The notes below the pieces were generated by a model, which made no database searches, was not told where the DNA came from, and saw only the letters and a list, made by a program, of their open reading frames with translations. The translations under genes and the position numbers were made by a program. This document shows, piece after piece, positions 56,601 to 64,000 of a stretch of DNA of 64,000 nucleotides (the first letter of the stretch is position 1; each line of letters begins with the position of its first letter). Origin of the DNA: Luteimonas panaciterrae. Its GTDB lineage: Bacteria; Pseudomonadota; Gammaproteobacteria; Xanthomonadales; Xanthomonadaceae. The stretch is from NCBI RefSeq assembly GCF_020511115.1, contig NZ_JAJAVH010000007.1, positions 186,001 to 250,000 of the forward strand, written 5' to 3'.

Positions 56601-57047
56601 CTGACCGCGCACGATCCGAACAACGAACCGTGGCGGCGTCTGCGCGCCAATGCCGGCGTGCAGCTTGCCCTGGCACTGGCCGAACGCGGCGACCGCGACC
56701 GCGCACGCACTCAAATCGCCACCTCCCTGCAAGACCTGCAATCGATTTATCGCCGCGATCCGGACAGCCAGGCCAGCATCCAGGCACTGGCCGAAGCGTG
56801 GCTGGCATCGGCGCGGATCACGAACGGCGACGCGGCACGCGAAGACTGCCGGCGCGCGGCCGAACTGTTACGCGGCGCCGCGAACCAGAGTCGCGACTAC
56901 CGTATCCTCTCGCCGTGGCAGCGCAGTCAGACCTGCCTGGGGAATCACGCGGAAGAAGCCGCGGCCACGACATGGCTGGCTCGCATCGGCTATCGCGAAT
57001 GGCGCGCGCCCGAGATCACCAAGCACAAAGGAAGCCAGCATGAATGA
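53697..57047 (+). CDS. Giant regulator: ToxR-type wHTH, STAND NTPase, TM, TPR
   Basis: 1116 residues. Residues 1-100: OmpR/ToxR-type winged helix (FRFGEWRVWPQANAIGRDG, VHKAITQLRKALGDQPTEARYIQTIRKRGYRAVAHV). Residues about 120-600: nSTAND1-type NTPase with 'SPFRGLEPFDRRHAGVFYGR', Walker [10 protein letters not shown] at 167-175 and LFVDQLEKLF as Walker B. One membrane segment (ALASIGALALLVGVLGLLAI, about 615-635). Residues 640-1116: TPR-like helical repeats rich in Ala/Leu/Gln. Cytosolic sensing of DNA with periplasmic TPRs is suggested. Start 53697 gives the wHTH N-terminus. Overlaps the next gene by 8 bp. Confidence 0.82.
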   Translation: MSQASFRFGEWRVWPQANAIGRDGVRRQLEPRLMQVLSVLCARSGEVVSTEELLRLCWGSTVYGDGPVHKAITQLRKALGDQPTEARYIQTIRKRGYRAVAHVTNPDGIRSRREPVEWRDGSPFRGLEPFDRRHAGVFYGRAQAGAGLLACLRAQTAQGCAMVLLLGPSGSGKTSLVQASVLPALMGEGEIAAGAMNAGAMDAIEQEDPIPLAAVANLDVANLDSTRLDDHGPWRLLAEAMLDWRIGARAVLPPQSVEVLAQRLAQSFELVQAELRWQLDGLLGGARKQAALGLFVDQLEKLFLAPTLDPAAQDAFIAVLHALASDGDVLVILACRNDLYPRLARQPLLMALKTRGGHYDLPAPSHAEISQMIRIPAHAAGLSFGIDRDSQTHLDDALCAAAAASPDALPLLQYALHLLYEARSTSNELDFAAYRRIGGIEGAISYRAETLLSGMGEREQASLPHVLALLVSLSEDEGVVVGRRALWSALRSEAERNLVRALVDARLLVSELVAGAPGFGVAHEALLRRWPRAIAWIEQHRSLLRAHARLSTLAARWQEAQRSHDLLLPDGRQLEEARQLLADEVIVLAPVERALIDASIARATRRRRLRGAALASIGALALLVGVLGLLAIRADRAAQVRRVQAEGLMSYMLGDFADKLRPLGRLDLLEGISAKAFAYLADTRGERLDPAEQKQRAQALQVIAEVQISRGAPEQADKALNAARTLLLRRLDEFPNDADALKLLGVNAFWLGSIRLDRNELAQAQGHFDEYLRASRRRHALRPDDVDAWIEESYALNSLGTLSLKRGDLQRAADAFARSVDLKLRALQRQPQDATLKADLADSISWEATTQQRAGQLQAALAAYAREAAIITRLQGNPPVEALWRHRLAYAFVHSAELRLALGQHERAAKELRQALHELEDIVAAQPDNLDWASDLLYARLLWEDLASAMARTRSLAASQALIAQSQALTAHDPNNEPWRRLRANAGVQLALALAERGDRDRARTQIATSLQDLQSIYRRDPDSQASIQALAEAWLASARITNGDAAREDCRRAAELLRGAANQSRDYRILSPWQRSQTCLGNHAEEAAATTWLARIGYREWRAPEITKHKGSQHE

Positions 57048-57501
57048 CCGCAGCACTGCCCCGAATCCCGCCATCGAAGTGAACATCGAAGTCGAAGTGG
57101 ACGTGTTCCGGGTCGCGGAAATGCCCGCGGGCAGCCTCGGCAACACCGCCAGCGGGCGCTATCTCTTCATCTTCAGCAAGGACGTGGTGCATGTCGATGC
57201 CGTCGGCGTCAACACACGAATCGTCTACCGGCTCTCCCCCGGCACCATCGCGCGTGGCTTCAGCTTCATCGACGCCTACATCGACGACAGCAAATTCCAG
57301 CTTGTCGGCCCTTACCTGGAATGCACGTTGGACAACGATTCCGGGAATGAACCGCTCTACGACACGCTCTGGTTCGACCACAGCAACACCCATGCCTCGC
57401 TGATCTCGATCTCGCTGCAGGTCGAGGACCATCAGGCCCCGCCCGAGTTGCGCCGGGTCGCCTACGACCCGCAGGTCACCAACAAACCCGGCCGGACCTG
57501 A
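57040..57501 (+). CDS. Small beta-rich protein (possibly DP-EP family)
   Basis: 153 residues, acidic beta-rich, no signal peptide. IEVNIEVEVDVFRVAEMPAG, YLFIFSKDVVHVDAVGVNTRIVYRLSP and FIDAYIDDSKFQLVGPYLECTLDND are visible. The C-terminal YDPQVTNKPGR recalls the DP-EP family, but I am not sure. Its ATG overlaps the STAND gene stop by 8 bp, so it is co-translated with that regulator and may be a ligand, inhibitor or output of it. GGAAG 8 bp upstream supports the start. Confidence 0.65.
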   Translation: MNDRSTAPNPAIEVNIEVEVDVFRVAEMPAGSLGNTASGRYLFIFSKDVVHVDAVGVNTRIVYRLSPGTIARGFSFIDAYIDDSKFQLVGPYLECTLDNDSGNEPLYDTLWFDHSNTHASLISISLQVEDHQAPPELRRVAYDPQVTNKPGRT

Positions 57502-57560
57502 GCACCGCTCGGATCGAGCAGCCACTCACGGGACAGCGCATTCGACGCTGGCGTGGAACA

Positions 57561-57592
57561 CGCGCATCGGTCGGCAGCCTCGCCGATGCGCG
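57561..57592. terminator. 10-bp perfect hairpin after the island
   Basis: CGCGCATCGG at 57561-57570 pairs with CCGATGCGCG at 57583-57592, loop 12 nt, 60 bp after the last island gene. No T-run. Confidence 0.45.
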
Positions 57593-57702
57593 CCCGGAAC
57601 GACATTAAGGGTAGGCATTGCGGACCGCGCGGGCGATAATGTCGTCATGAACGCCTGATCCTGTCGCGCCTTTGTGTCGCGACGCTGCCACGGAAGTACC
57701 GA

Positions 57703-59064
57703 ATGGCCGAAGCCGTCCGCCACGACAAAACCGCGCGTCAGCTGCGTCTGCTCTCGGACGCGCTCGACAGCGGGCGTCTCGGCCCGGTGCGGCGCCTGGT
57801 CAACACCCTGGCTCCCGCGGAAATCGGCAACCTGCTCGAATCGCTGCCGCCGGGCAAGCGCGAGATCGTCTGGGGACTGGTCGATCCTGAAGACGACGGC
57901 GAGGTGCTGGTGCACGTCGGCGACGAGGTGCGCGAGAGCCTGATCGCGGACATGGACCCGGACGAGATCGTGGCCGCGGTCGAGGACCTCGATATCGACG
58001 ACCTCGCCGACCTCGTCGAGGATCTGCCCGACACGGTCATCGACGAAGTGCTCAAGTCGATGGATCGCGAGAACCGCGAGCGCCTGGAACAGGTGCTGTC
58101 CTACGACGAGGACACCGCCGGCCGCCTGATGAACCCGGACGTGGTGACGGTGCGCGCCGACACCACCGTCGACGTCGTGCTGCGCTACCTGCGCCTGCGC
58201 GGCGAGCTGCCCGAGCACACCGACCATCTGTACGTGGTCAGCCGCCGCCATCAGTATCTCGGCCGCATCGCGTTGCAGGCGCTGCTCACGCATGAGAGCA
58301 ACACGCCGATCAACACTCTGGTCGACGACGAGCAACCCGCCATCGACGTGGGCGAATCGTCGGAAGAAGTCGCACGCCAGTTCTCCGACCACGACTGGAT
58401 CAGCGCGCCGGTGGTGGACGACAACAACATCCTGCTCGGCCGCATCACCATCGACGACGTCGTCGACATCATCCGCGAACAGGCCGAACACCAGGCCTTC
58501 TCCGCCGCCGGTCTGGACGAGGACGAGGACATGTTCAGTCCGGTGCGGCGCGCGTTCCGGCGCCGGCTGCTGTGGCTCAGCGTCAATCTCGGTACCGCGT
58601 TCCTGGCGGCGAGCGTGGTCGGTCGTTTCGAAGGCACGATCCAGAAGATCGTGGCGCTCGCGGTGCTGATGCCGATCGTCGCCGGCATGGGCGGCAACGC
58701 CGGCACCCAGGTGCTGGCGCTGATGGTGCGCGGCCTTGCGCTCGGCCAGATCGGCCGCTCCAACGCCACCACGCTGCTTTGGAAGGAAATCCGCGTCGCG
58801 CTGATCAACGGCATCACGCTCGGCGTGCTGCTCGGCGCGATCGTGTTCCTCTGGTACCGTGATTTTCCGTTGTCGCTCGTCATCGCCAGCGCGCTCACCA
58901 TCAATCTCTGCTCGGCCGCGCTCGGCGGCGTGCTGGTGCCGCTCACGCTCAAGCGCATGGGCTTCGACCCGGCGCTGGCCGGCGGCGTGATCCTTACCAC
59001 CGTCACCGACGTGATGGGATTCCTGAGTTTCCTCGGTCTGGCGACGTTGGTTCTGTTGCACTGA
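57703..59064 (+). CDS. mgtE: Magnesium transporter MgtE
   Basis: 453 residues, homodimeric Mg2+ channel. N-terminal superhelical domain (LVNTLAPAEIGNLLESLPPGKR, DIDDLADLVEDLPDTVIDEVLKSM), two CBS domains (NPDVVTVRADTTVDVVLRYLR to LLGRITIDDVVDIIREQAEH) and five membrane segments. LMPIVAGMGGNAGTQVLALMVRGLAL is the pore signature and GGVILTTVTDVMGFLSFLGLATL the last helix. The acidic N and CBS domains bind Mg2+ and gate the pore. GGAAG 6 bp before the ATG. Confidence 0.95.
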   Translation: MAEAVRHDKTARQLRLLSDALDSGRLGPVRRLVNTLAPAEIGNLLESLPPGKREIVWGLVDPEDDGEVLVHVGDEVRESLIADMDPDEIVAAVEDLDIDDLADLVEDLPDTVIDEVLKSMDRENRERLEQVLSYDEDTAGRLMNPDVVTVRADTTVDVVLRYLRLRGELPEHTDHLYVVSRRHQYLGRIALQALLTHESNTPINTLVDDEQPAIDVGESSEEVARQFSDHDWISAPVVDDNNILLGRITIDDVVDIIREQAEHQAFSAAGLDEDEDMFSPVRRAFRRRLLWLSVNLGTAFLAASVVGRFEGTIQKIVALAVLMPIVAGMGGNAGTQVLALMVRGLALGQIGRSNATTLLWKEIRVALINGITLGVLLGAIVFLWYRDFPLSLVIASALTINLCSAALGGVLVPLTLKRMGFDPALAGGVILTTVTDVMGFLSFLGLATLVLLH

Positions 59065-59102
59065 TCTGCTGCACTCACCGGAAAGGACTATCGAACGACA
59101 CC

Positions 59103-59897
59103 ATGAAGACGAAACTGGTTTCTGTCATTCTTCTGACCGTTTTCCTGCTGAGCGGATGCCAACACGGCATGGTGCGAAACGAACGCGGCGGCAAATTCGT
59201 GGCCCGCGAAGTCACGGTGGACGGTGTCGCGCGCCGCTACCAGGTCTTCGTGCCATCCAAGCAGAGCGGCGGCGAGCATCCGCCGGTGATCCTGTTCCTG
59301 CACGGCTCGGGCGAGCGCGGCAGCGACGGCGTGAAGCAGACGCAATCCGGACTCGGCCCCTACGTGCGCGCGCATGCCGACAGTTTTCCGGCCATCGTCG
59401 TGTTTCCGCAGGTGCCGGACAACGAAGAGTGGTATCAGGGCAGCGCCAAGGTCGCCTTCGCCGCGCTCGATGCCGCGACGGACGAATTCGCTGGCGATCG
59501 CGATCGCACCTACCTCACTGGCCTGTCGATGGGCGGTTACGGCAGCTGGGAGCTGGCACTGCGCGATCTGCAGCGCTTCGCGGCGATCGTGCCGATCTGC
59601 GGCGGCATCAAGCGCGCGCATGACGAGCGAGCCTTGTTCGTGACGCAGGTGGTCGACGATCCCGATCCCTATGCGACGGTCGCGCAGCGGCTGCGCGACA
59701 AGCCGATCTGGCTTTTCCACGGTGCCCAGGACAACATCGTCTCGCCCGAGGACGATCGCAAGCTGTTCGCCGCGTTCAGCGCCGTCAAGGCACCCGACGT
59801 GCACTACACCGAATTCGCGGACGCCGACCACAATTCCTGGGATCCGACATACGCGATGCCGGAACTCTGGAGCTGGCTGTTCGAAAAACGGCGTTGA
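59103..59897 (+). CDS. Alpha/beta-hydrolase lipoprotein (esterase/phospholipase-like)
   Basis: 264 residues. Lipoprotein signal ends LLSGC, lipidated at Cys19. Oxyanion loop VILFLHGSGERGSDG. Nucleophile Ser142 in YLTGLSMGGYGSWELAL. Asp likely in GAQDNIVSPEDD and His in FADADHNSWD. The length and 'predicted peptidase' layout match LpqC/feruloyl-esterase-like enzymes. Substrate unknown. It follows mgtE by 38 bp but with no clear link. Confidence 0.82.
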   Translation: MKTKLVSVILLTVFLLSGCQHGMVRNERGGKFVAREVTVDGVARRYQVFVPSKQSGGEHPPVILFLHGSGERGSDGVKQTQSGLGPYVRAHADSFPAIVVFPQVPDNEEWYQGSAKVAFAALDAATDEFAGDRDRTYLTGLSMGGYGSWELALRDLQRFAAIVPICGGIKRAHDERALFVTQVVDDPDPYATVAQRLRDKPIWLFHGAQDNIVSPEDDRKLFAAFSAVKAPDVHYTEFADADHNSWDPTYAMPELWSWLFEKRR

Positions 59898-59962
59898 TTT
59901 CCATACTGCACCGTATGTTAGGATTCGCCTGACGACTGATTGCGGCCAGAAGAGATCCGACG

Positions 59963-60817
59963 ATGCGGTTTTCCGAACTGATGCGCACCGTGACACGCGA
60001 GGGCGATGCCTGGAAGGCGGAGATTCCTGAAGACTGGACCCAGGGCCGAAGCCTGTTCGGCGGCTTGCAGGCGGCGCTGCTGGCGCGGGCCATGCGCGAC
60101 CTGCTTCCGCCCGATCTGCCGATGCGCAGCCTCCAGATTGCCTTCCTGGCACCGGTCCCGGCCGGCACCGTGGAAATGCACGCGCGGGTGCTGCGCACCG
60201 GCAAGAACGTGCAACAGCTGGAAGCACGCATCGTCTCGGGCGAGCAAACGCTGTGCCTGGCGATCGGCATCTACGGCGCGGCGCGGGAATCGCAGGCGCG
60301 CCGATTGCCCGAGCAGCCGCCGGCGCCCGTGGGCAAGTCGATCGCGATGCCGTACCTGCCCGGCATCATGCCCGACGATCTGCCGCGCAGCCTGCCCGCG
60401 CCGTTCTCCATGCCTTACGTCCAGGGGTTCATGTCCAGCTTCACCCAGCATTTCTCCTCGCGCTGGCTGCAGGGCGCCCTGCCCTACTCCGGCGGCACCG
60501 AGAGCCAGTACGTACTCGAACTCGATCTGCTGGACGAGGACAACGCCGCCCTCGACGAGACGCATGTGCTGGCATTGGCCGACTTCATTCCACCGATCGG
60601 GCTGAGCATGGTGACGACGCCGGTCACCGGCAGCTCGCTGACCTGGATGATCGAACTGCTGCGCGATCGTTTCGACGATCTCGGCCCGACCGGCTGGCGC
60701 GTCGATGCCGAACTCTTCGCCGCGCGAGATGGCTACACCAATCAGGGACTGACGCTGTGGGGGCCGGGTGGCGTGCCGGTGGCGTTGAGCCGGCAGACGA
60801 TGGTGGTGTTCGGATAG
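59963..60817 (+). CDS. Acyl-CoA thioesterase-like protein (double hotdog)
   Basis: 284 residues, TesB-like thioesterase-family protein with two hotdog halves. FGGLQAALLARAMRDLLP holds the central helix, LQIAFLAPVPAGTVEMHARVLRTGKNVQQLEARI is the first sheet, and VLALADFIPPIGLSM the second half's helix region. Expected to cleave acyl-CoA thioesters in the cytosol; chain specificity unknown. Convergent with pyrB. Confidence 0.75.
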   Translation: MRFSELMRTVTREGDAWKAEIPEDWTQGRSLFGGLQAALLARAMRDLLPPDLPMRSLQIAFLAPVPAGTVEMHARVLRTGKNVQQLEARIVSGEQTLCLAIGIYGAARESQARRLPEQPPAPVGKSIAMPYLPGIMPDDLPRSLPAPFSMPYVQGFMSSFTQHFSSRWLQGALPYSGGTESQYVLELDLLDEDNAALDETHVLALADFIPPIGLSMVTTPVTGSSLTWMIELLRDRFDDLGPTGWRVDAELFAARDGYTNQGLTLWGPGGVPVALSRQTMVVFG

Positions 60818-60863
60818 ACGCGAGTCGCCTGTCCAAAGTCGTCTGTTCAAAACAGGCCTTGCT

Positions 60864-61802
60864 TCAACGCGTCAACAACGCTTCCAGCACCGCCATCCGC
60901 ACCGCCACGCCATTGGCGACCTGACGCAGGATCAGCGACCGCGGCCCATCGGCGACATCGCTGTCGATCTCCACGCCGCGATTCATCGGCCCCGGATGCA
61001 GCACCACCGCATCGGCGGCGGCACGCTTCAAGCGCGCGGCGGTCAGGCCGTAGTCGCGATGGTAATCCTCGAGCGAATCGATCAATCCTTCCTCCATGCG
61101 TTCGCGCTGGAGGCGCAGCATCATCAGCGCATCAACACCCTCGAGCGCGGCATCGAAATCCTGCGTGACCGTGCAGCCCGCGAGCGTGTCGTTGTCGGGC
61201 AACAGCGACTTCGGCCCGCAGACGCGAATCTCGCCCGCGCCGAGCGTGCGCAACGCGTGCAGGTCCGAGCGCGCGACGCGCGAGTGCTTCACGTCGCCGA
61301 CGATCAGCACGCGCAGCTTCGAGAAATCGCCGCCCTTGGCCTGGCGCAAGGTCAACATGTCGAGCAACCCCTGCGTGGGATGCGCGCTGCGGCCGTCACC
61401 GGCGTTGAGCAGTGCCGTTCCGGGATTGGCGGCGGCGGCGAGCCGCGCGACCGCGCCGTCATCGGAATGCCGCACCACGAACCCACGCACTCCCATCGCC
61501 TCGATGTTCTTCAACGTGTCGAGCGCGGTCTCGCCCTTGGTCGTGGAGGATGTGGCGGCGTCGAAATTCAGCACGTCGGCGCCGAGCCGCTGCGCCGCGC
61601 GCTGGAAGCTCAGGCGCGTGCGCGTGGAAGGTTCGAAGAACAGCGTGCACACGCCGACGCCGCTGAGCGCGCCACGGTCGGCGCCACCATCGATGATGGC
61701 CTGGGCACGTTCGAGCAGCGCGACGATGCCGGTGCGCGGCAGCCCCTCGAGCGTGAGCAGATGTTTCAGGCGGCCGGTGTCGTCGATCTGTAGGGAAGAC
61801 AT
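60864..61802 (-). CDS. pyrB: Aspartate carbamoyltransferase catalytic chain
   Basis: 312 residues. First committed step of pyrimidine synthesis. Carbamoyl-phosphate loop TLFFEPSTRTRLSF (Ser59-Thr-Arg-Thr-Arg), TTKGETALDTLKNI with the mobile Lys loop, DGRSAHPTQGLLD and LHPGPMNRGVEID. No regulatory chain pyrI or pyrC pseudo-subunit in the window. An inverted repeat (61824-61849) lies upstream, and ruvX and algH precede it on the same strand. Confidence 0.96.
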   Translation of the reverse strand: MSSLQIDDTGRLKHLLTLEGLPRTGIVALLERAQAIIDGGADRGALSGVGVCTLFFEPSTRTRLSFQRAAQRLGADVLNFDAATSSTTKGETALDTLKNIEAMGVRGFVVRHSDDGAVARLAAAANPGTALLNAGDGRSAHPTQGLLDMLTLRQAKGGDFSKLRVLIVGDVKHSRVARSDLHALRTLGAGEIRVCGPKSLLPDNDTLAGCTVTQDFDAALEGVDALMMLRLQRERMEEGLIDSLEDYHRDYGLTAARLKRAAADAVVLHPGPMNRGVEIDSDVADGPRSLILRQVANGVAVRMAVLEALLTR

Positions 61803-61823
61803 GCAGGGTCCAAGTGTTTTCGC

Positions 61824-61849
61824 CTTCCTTCCCGGGAGAAAGAAGGAAG
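61824..61849. repeat. Inverted repeat between ruvX and pyrB
   Basis: CTTCCTTC at 61824-61831 and GAAGGAAG at 61842-61849 pair around a 10-nt loop in the leader of pyrB. Possible mRNA structure; no attenuator leader peptide or T-run is visible. Confidence 0.4.
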
Positions 61850-61857
61850 ATTCAAAC

Positions 61858-62328
61858 CTAATTCAACGTCGTCGCATCCTGCGGTGCCGCCAGCCAGCGC
61901 TCGACGATCACCGCCGCCGCGACCGCATCCAGCGCCGCCGCGTCGCGACGGCGCCTGCGCCCTTCGGCGCGATCGACGGCGAAACGCTTCGCGGCCTCGA
62001 TCGAGCTGGCGCGCTCGTCCATCAGCACCACCGGCTTGGCGTACCGCGAGCGCAGTTCGCGCGCGAAATCGTGTGCGCGCTTGCGGATCGGCTGGTCGCC
62101 GCCCTCGAGCGTCATCGGATCGCCGACCACGAAGCCGTCGGGCCGCCACTCCTGTTGCAGCTTGTCGATCGCTTTCCAGTCGATATGATCGCCGTGCACA
62201 TCGATCACCGCCAGCGCACGCGCGCCGTGACCGAAAGCGCTGCCGACCGCGACACCAATCCTGCGCGCACCGACGTCAAAGCCGAGCACTGTGCCGTCCG
62301 GCTTGATCACGTCGTTGCTCATGGTCAT
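61858..62328 (-). CDS. ruvX: Putative Holliday junction resolvase / pre-16S rRNA nuclease (YqgF)
   Basis: 156 residues, RNase-H fold. [18 protein letters not shown] carries the first catalytic Asp; [11 protein letters not shown] and [14 protein letters not shown] carry the others. Relatives process 16S rRNA 5' ends. ATG 62328 overlaps the algH stop by 4 bp; ATG 62322 is an alternative two codons in. The 3' Arg-rich insert ([19 protein letters not shown]) replaces the usual QSGGRRxR loop. Confidence 0.9.
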   Translation of the reverse strand: MTMSNDVIKPDGTVLGFDVGARRIGVAVGSAFGHGARALAVIDVHGDHIDWKAIDKLQQEWRPDGFVVGDPMTLEGGDQPIRKRAHDFARELRSRYAKPVVLMDERASSIEAAKRFAVDRAEGRRRRRDAAALDAVAAAVIVERWLAAPQDATTLN

Positions 62329-62891
62329 GCGTGACCGGCGTAATCGGCCATGCGCGTCATGTCGACGCCGATGCGGCCCGCGGCGGTTTGCCAGCGTGCT
62401 TCCAGCGGCGTCGCGAACAGCAGGTCGGCGTCGGCCGGCACCGTCAGCCAGCTGTTCTCGGTGAGTTCGTATTCGAGTTGACCCGCGCCCCAGCCCGCGC
62501 AACCCAGCGCGACTGCGGCGCGCTCGGGCCCTTCGCCACGCGCGATCGCCTCGAGTACGTCGCGCGAGGTGGTGACGAACAGGCCTTCGGCGATCGCGAG
62601 ACTGGAATCCCACGCCCGCGCGCCGTCATGGATCACGAAGCCACGCTCCGGATGCACCGGCCCGCCAGCCAGCACGGTCTGACCGCGCAACATGTCGTCA
62701 TCGGTATCGATGCCCATCTGCTGCAGCACGTCGCCAAGGGTGTATTCGGAAGCGCGATTGACCACCACGCCCATCGCGCCATCGGCATCGTGCTGGCAGA
62801 TCAAGGCGACCGAGCGCGAGAAATTGGGATCCTCGAGCGAAGGCAGCGCGATCAGCAGCTGATTGGCGAGCGGGAGCGAAATGCTGGACAT
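62325..62891 (-). CDS. algH: UPF0301/YqgE-AlgH family protein
   Basis: 188 residues, AlgH/Yqg[42 protein letters not shown] and [14 protein letters not shown] are diagnostic, with [22 protein letters not shown] near the C-terminus. Function unclear; in Pseudomonas it was linked to alginate regulation. Usual partner of ruvX and pyrB, here in a tight minus-strand run. Confidence 0.93.
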   Translation of the reverse strand: MSSISLPLANQLLIALPSLEDPNFSRSVALICQHDADGAMGVVVNRASEYTLGDVLQQMGIDTDDDMLRGQTVLAGGPVHPERGFVIHDGARAWDSSLAIAEGLFVTTSRDVLEAIARGEGPERAAVALGCAGWGAGQLEYELTENSWLTVPADADLLFATPLEARWQTAAGRIGVDMTRMADYAGHA

Positions 62892-63067
62892 GGCGGCATT
62901 TTAGAGCGAAGCGGCGAATTTGCGAGAGGAAATCCACCTCGACGCCGTCGACCGCGTCCTGATGAACCCGCGGACAAAATGCCAACTCGCGGACAACCCC
63001 GCCACCCGCCCGGCACCCAATGGCTTACGGGAATCACGCCCGCGGCAGCCCCACTTGCTTCAGGCGA

Positions 63068-63526
63068 TCAGAGCCCGAACTGGATTTCCTGCGGCGTCGC
63101 CACCCGGACATCGACGACTTCCAGTTCCGCGTGGAAGGTGCGCCCGGCCAGCGGATTGTTGCCGTCCACCGTGATCTGGTCGCCCGCCACCGCCGTCACC
63201 ACGACGTTGAGCGGTCCGCTGGCGGTCTGTGCCAGCAGTTTCTTGCCCACCTGCGGCACCGAGGCGTTCTCGCCCAGCATGCTCAGCGGCAGCGTCTGCA
63301 CCAGTGCGTCGTGACGCGGGCCGAAGCCGAGTTCGGGCGGTACCGTCACCTTGAAACGATCGCCCGGCTGCTTGCCGGTCAACGCTTCTTCCAGGCCAGG
63401 CACGATCTTGCCGGTGCCATGCAGATAGACCAACGGATCGTGCCCACGGGTCGTGATGATCTGTTGGCCTTGCTCGTCCGTGAGCGTGAAATGGACGGTG
63501 GCGACGCGACGATCGGCGATTTCCAT
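63068..63526 (-). CDS. FKBP-type peptidyl-prolyl isomerase, SlyD-like
   Basis: 152 residues. RRVATVHFTLTDEQGQQI opens the FKBP domain, LHGTGKIVPGLEEALTGKQPGDRFKVTVPPELGFG is the active site face, and the insert-in-flap region plus VDGNNPLAGRTFHAELEVVDVRVAT is SlyD-like. The His-rich metal tail of E. coli SlyD is absent. Start 63526 (GGAAAGA upstream) is preferred; the frame is open upstream but not protein-like. Confidence 0.88.
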   Translation of the reverse strand: MEIADRRVATVHFTLTDEQGQQIITTRGHDPLVYLHGTGKIVPGLEEALTGKQPGDRFKVTVPPELGFGPRHDALVQTLPLSMLGENASVPQVGKKLLAQTASGPLNVVVTAVAGDQITVDGNNPLAGRTFHAELEVVDVRVATPQEIQFGL

Positions 63527-63663
63527 GGGCAATCTTTCCGGTGGCGGTCCGTCATGGTCGCCCGAGCGCGAATCCTCACGCAACCCCGGACGGAATGCGC
63601 GAATCACGATTCCGCGATGCTGCACTGCGATTGCGCCATGCCAGCATCCGCTATCCTGCATGC

Positions 63664-64000
63664 ATGGCCAGCTACTGCGACTTCGCGCCCGGGCATCCGC
63701 TGCACGGGCCTTATCACGAATACGAATACGGATTTGCGCAGCGCGAGGAAGCGGTTCTGTTCGAACGGCTGCTGCTGGAGATCAACCAGGCCGGACTGAG
63801 CTGGGAAACCATTCTGCGCAAGCGCGAGGCCTTCCGTCTCGCGTATCACGGCTTCGATGTCGACAAGATCGCCGCGTACAAGGAGAAGGATCGGGAACGC
63901 CTGCTGGCCGACCCCGGCATCATCCGCAATCGCCTGAAGATCGACGCCGCCATCCACAACGCCCAGATCGTGCGCGGCTTGCGCAAGTCGCATGGCGGCT
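63664..64000 (+). CDS. tag: DNA-3-methyladenine glycosylase I (3'-truncated by window edge)
   Basis: The first 112 codons of a Tag-type glycosylase that removes 3-methyladenine from DNA. MASYCDFAPGHPLHGPYHEYEYG carries the N-terminal Cys and His of the zinc site, and LFERLLLEINQAGLSWETILRKREAFRLAYHGFD the QAGLSW substrate-pocket motif, then DPGIIRNRLKIDAAIHNA. The aromatic EWG of E. coli Tag is EYG here. Frame is open to the window end, so the C-terminal zinc ligands are not seen. Confidence 0.9.
   Translation, partial: MASYCDFAPGHPLHGPYHEYEYGFAQREEAVLFERLLLEINQAGLSWETILRKREAFRLAYHGFDVDKIAAYKEKDRERLLADPGIIRNRLKIDAAIHNAQIVRGLRKSHGG

Noticed and set aside
57502..57702. Mg2+ sensing (M-box or mgtA-type) leader before mgtE
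   Set aside because: Only one simple hairpin (57561-57592) is present; none of the conserved M-box helices could be found in 200 bp.

Overview
The window is a high-GC chromosomal segment from a gammaproteobacterium that most resembles the Xanthomonadales (Lysobacterales). The clues are the cluster kdsD-kdsC-lptC-lptA-lptB-rpoN-hpf-ptsN-hprK-rapZ-EIIA-ptsH-ptsI with an HPr kinase inside it, the order DUF2066-purM / purN-DUF3108, the hda-AI-2E permease pair, the algH-ruvX-pyrB string, an amgK-murU cell-wall recycling pair beside manC, and REP-like palindromes of the CGTCATTCCCGC type. I cannot name a genus. No rRNA, tRNA, CRISPR array, transposase or integrase was seen.

Layout. 1-7.5 kb: sulfate uptake and cysteine synthesis (uroporphyrinogen methyltransferase for siroheme, CysK, an OprP/OprO-type porin, Sbp, CysT, CysW, CysA). 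7.5-12 kb: a quinone-reductase-like flavoprotein with a divergent HxlR regulator, ManC for GDP-mannose, and AmgK-MurU for MurNAc recycling. 12.3-16 kb: a secreted subtilase, then a tight KptA-macrodomain pair that suggests ADP-ribose/RNA-end metabolism. 16-20.3 kb: Hda, an AI-2E family permease and a DUF2066 protein on the minus strand, divergent from purM. 20.5-25 kb: about 4.9 kb of accessory genes (a large secreted protein, an orphan, a secretory lipase) lying between purM and purN. 25.2-27.4 kb: purN and two paralogous DUF3108 proteins.

27.6-33.9 kb is a variable stretch. It has a 1392-residue polyproline-headed repeat protein preceded by twin palindromes, an orphan, a lipoprotein with a one-domain tandem copy of itself, and a small membrane EF-hand protein. 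33.9-46.3 kb is envelope and regulatory core: MurA and IbaG on the minus strand, then KDO synthesis, the LPS transport ATPase and periplasmic parts, sigma-54, and a phosphotransferase relay (EIIA-Ntr, HPr kinase, RapZ, EIIA-Man, HPr, EI) with no sugar permease in the window.

46.8-57.5 kb is the most unusual region. Five co-directional genes encode a beta-rich protein, an AvrRpt2-like (C70) papain-fold protease, an orphan, a 964-residue protein and a phage tail-collar protein. They are followed by two divergent regulators (a wHTH plus TolB-like protein, and a giant wHTH-STAND NTPase-TM-TPR protein) and a small gene overlapping the latter. None of the five has a visible signal peptide. I read it as a regulated effector or particle module of unknown function. 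57.7-64 kb returns to housekeeping: MgtE, a lipoprotein esterase, a thioesterase, PyrB, RuvX, AlgH, a SlyD-like isomerase and the start of a Tag glycosylase.

All calls come from reading sequence and translations by eye. No database search was run, so family names rest on recognised motifs.
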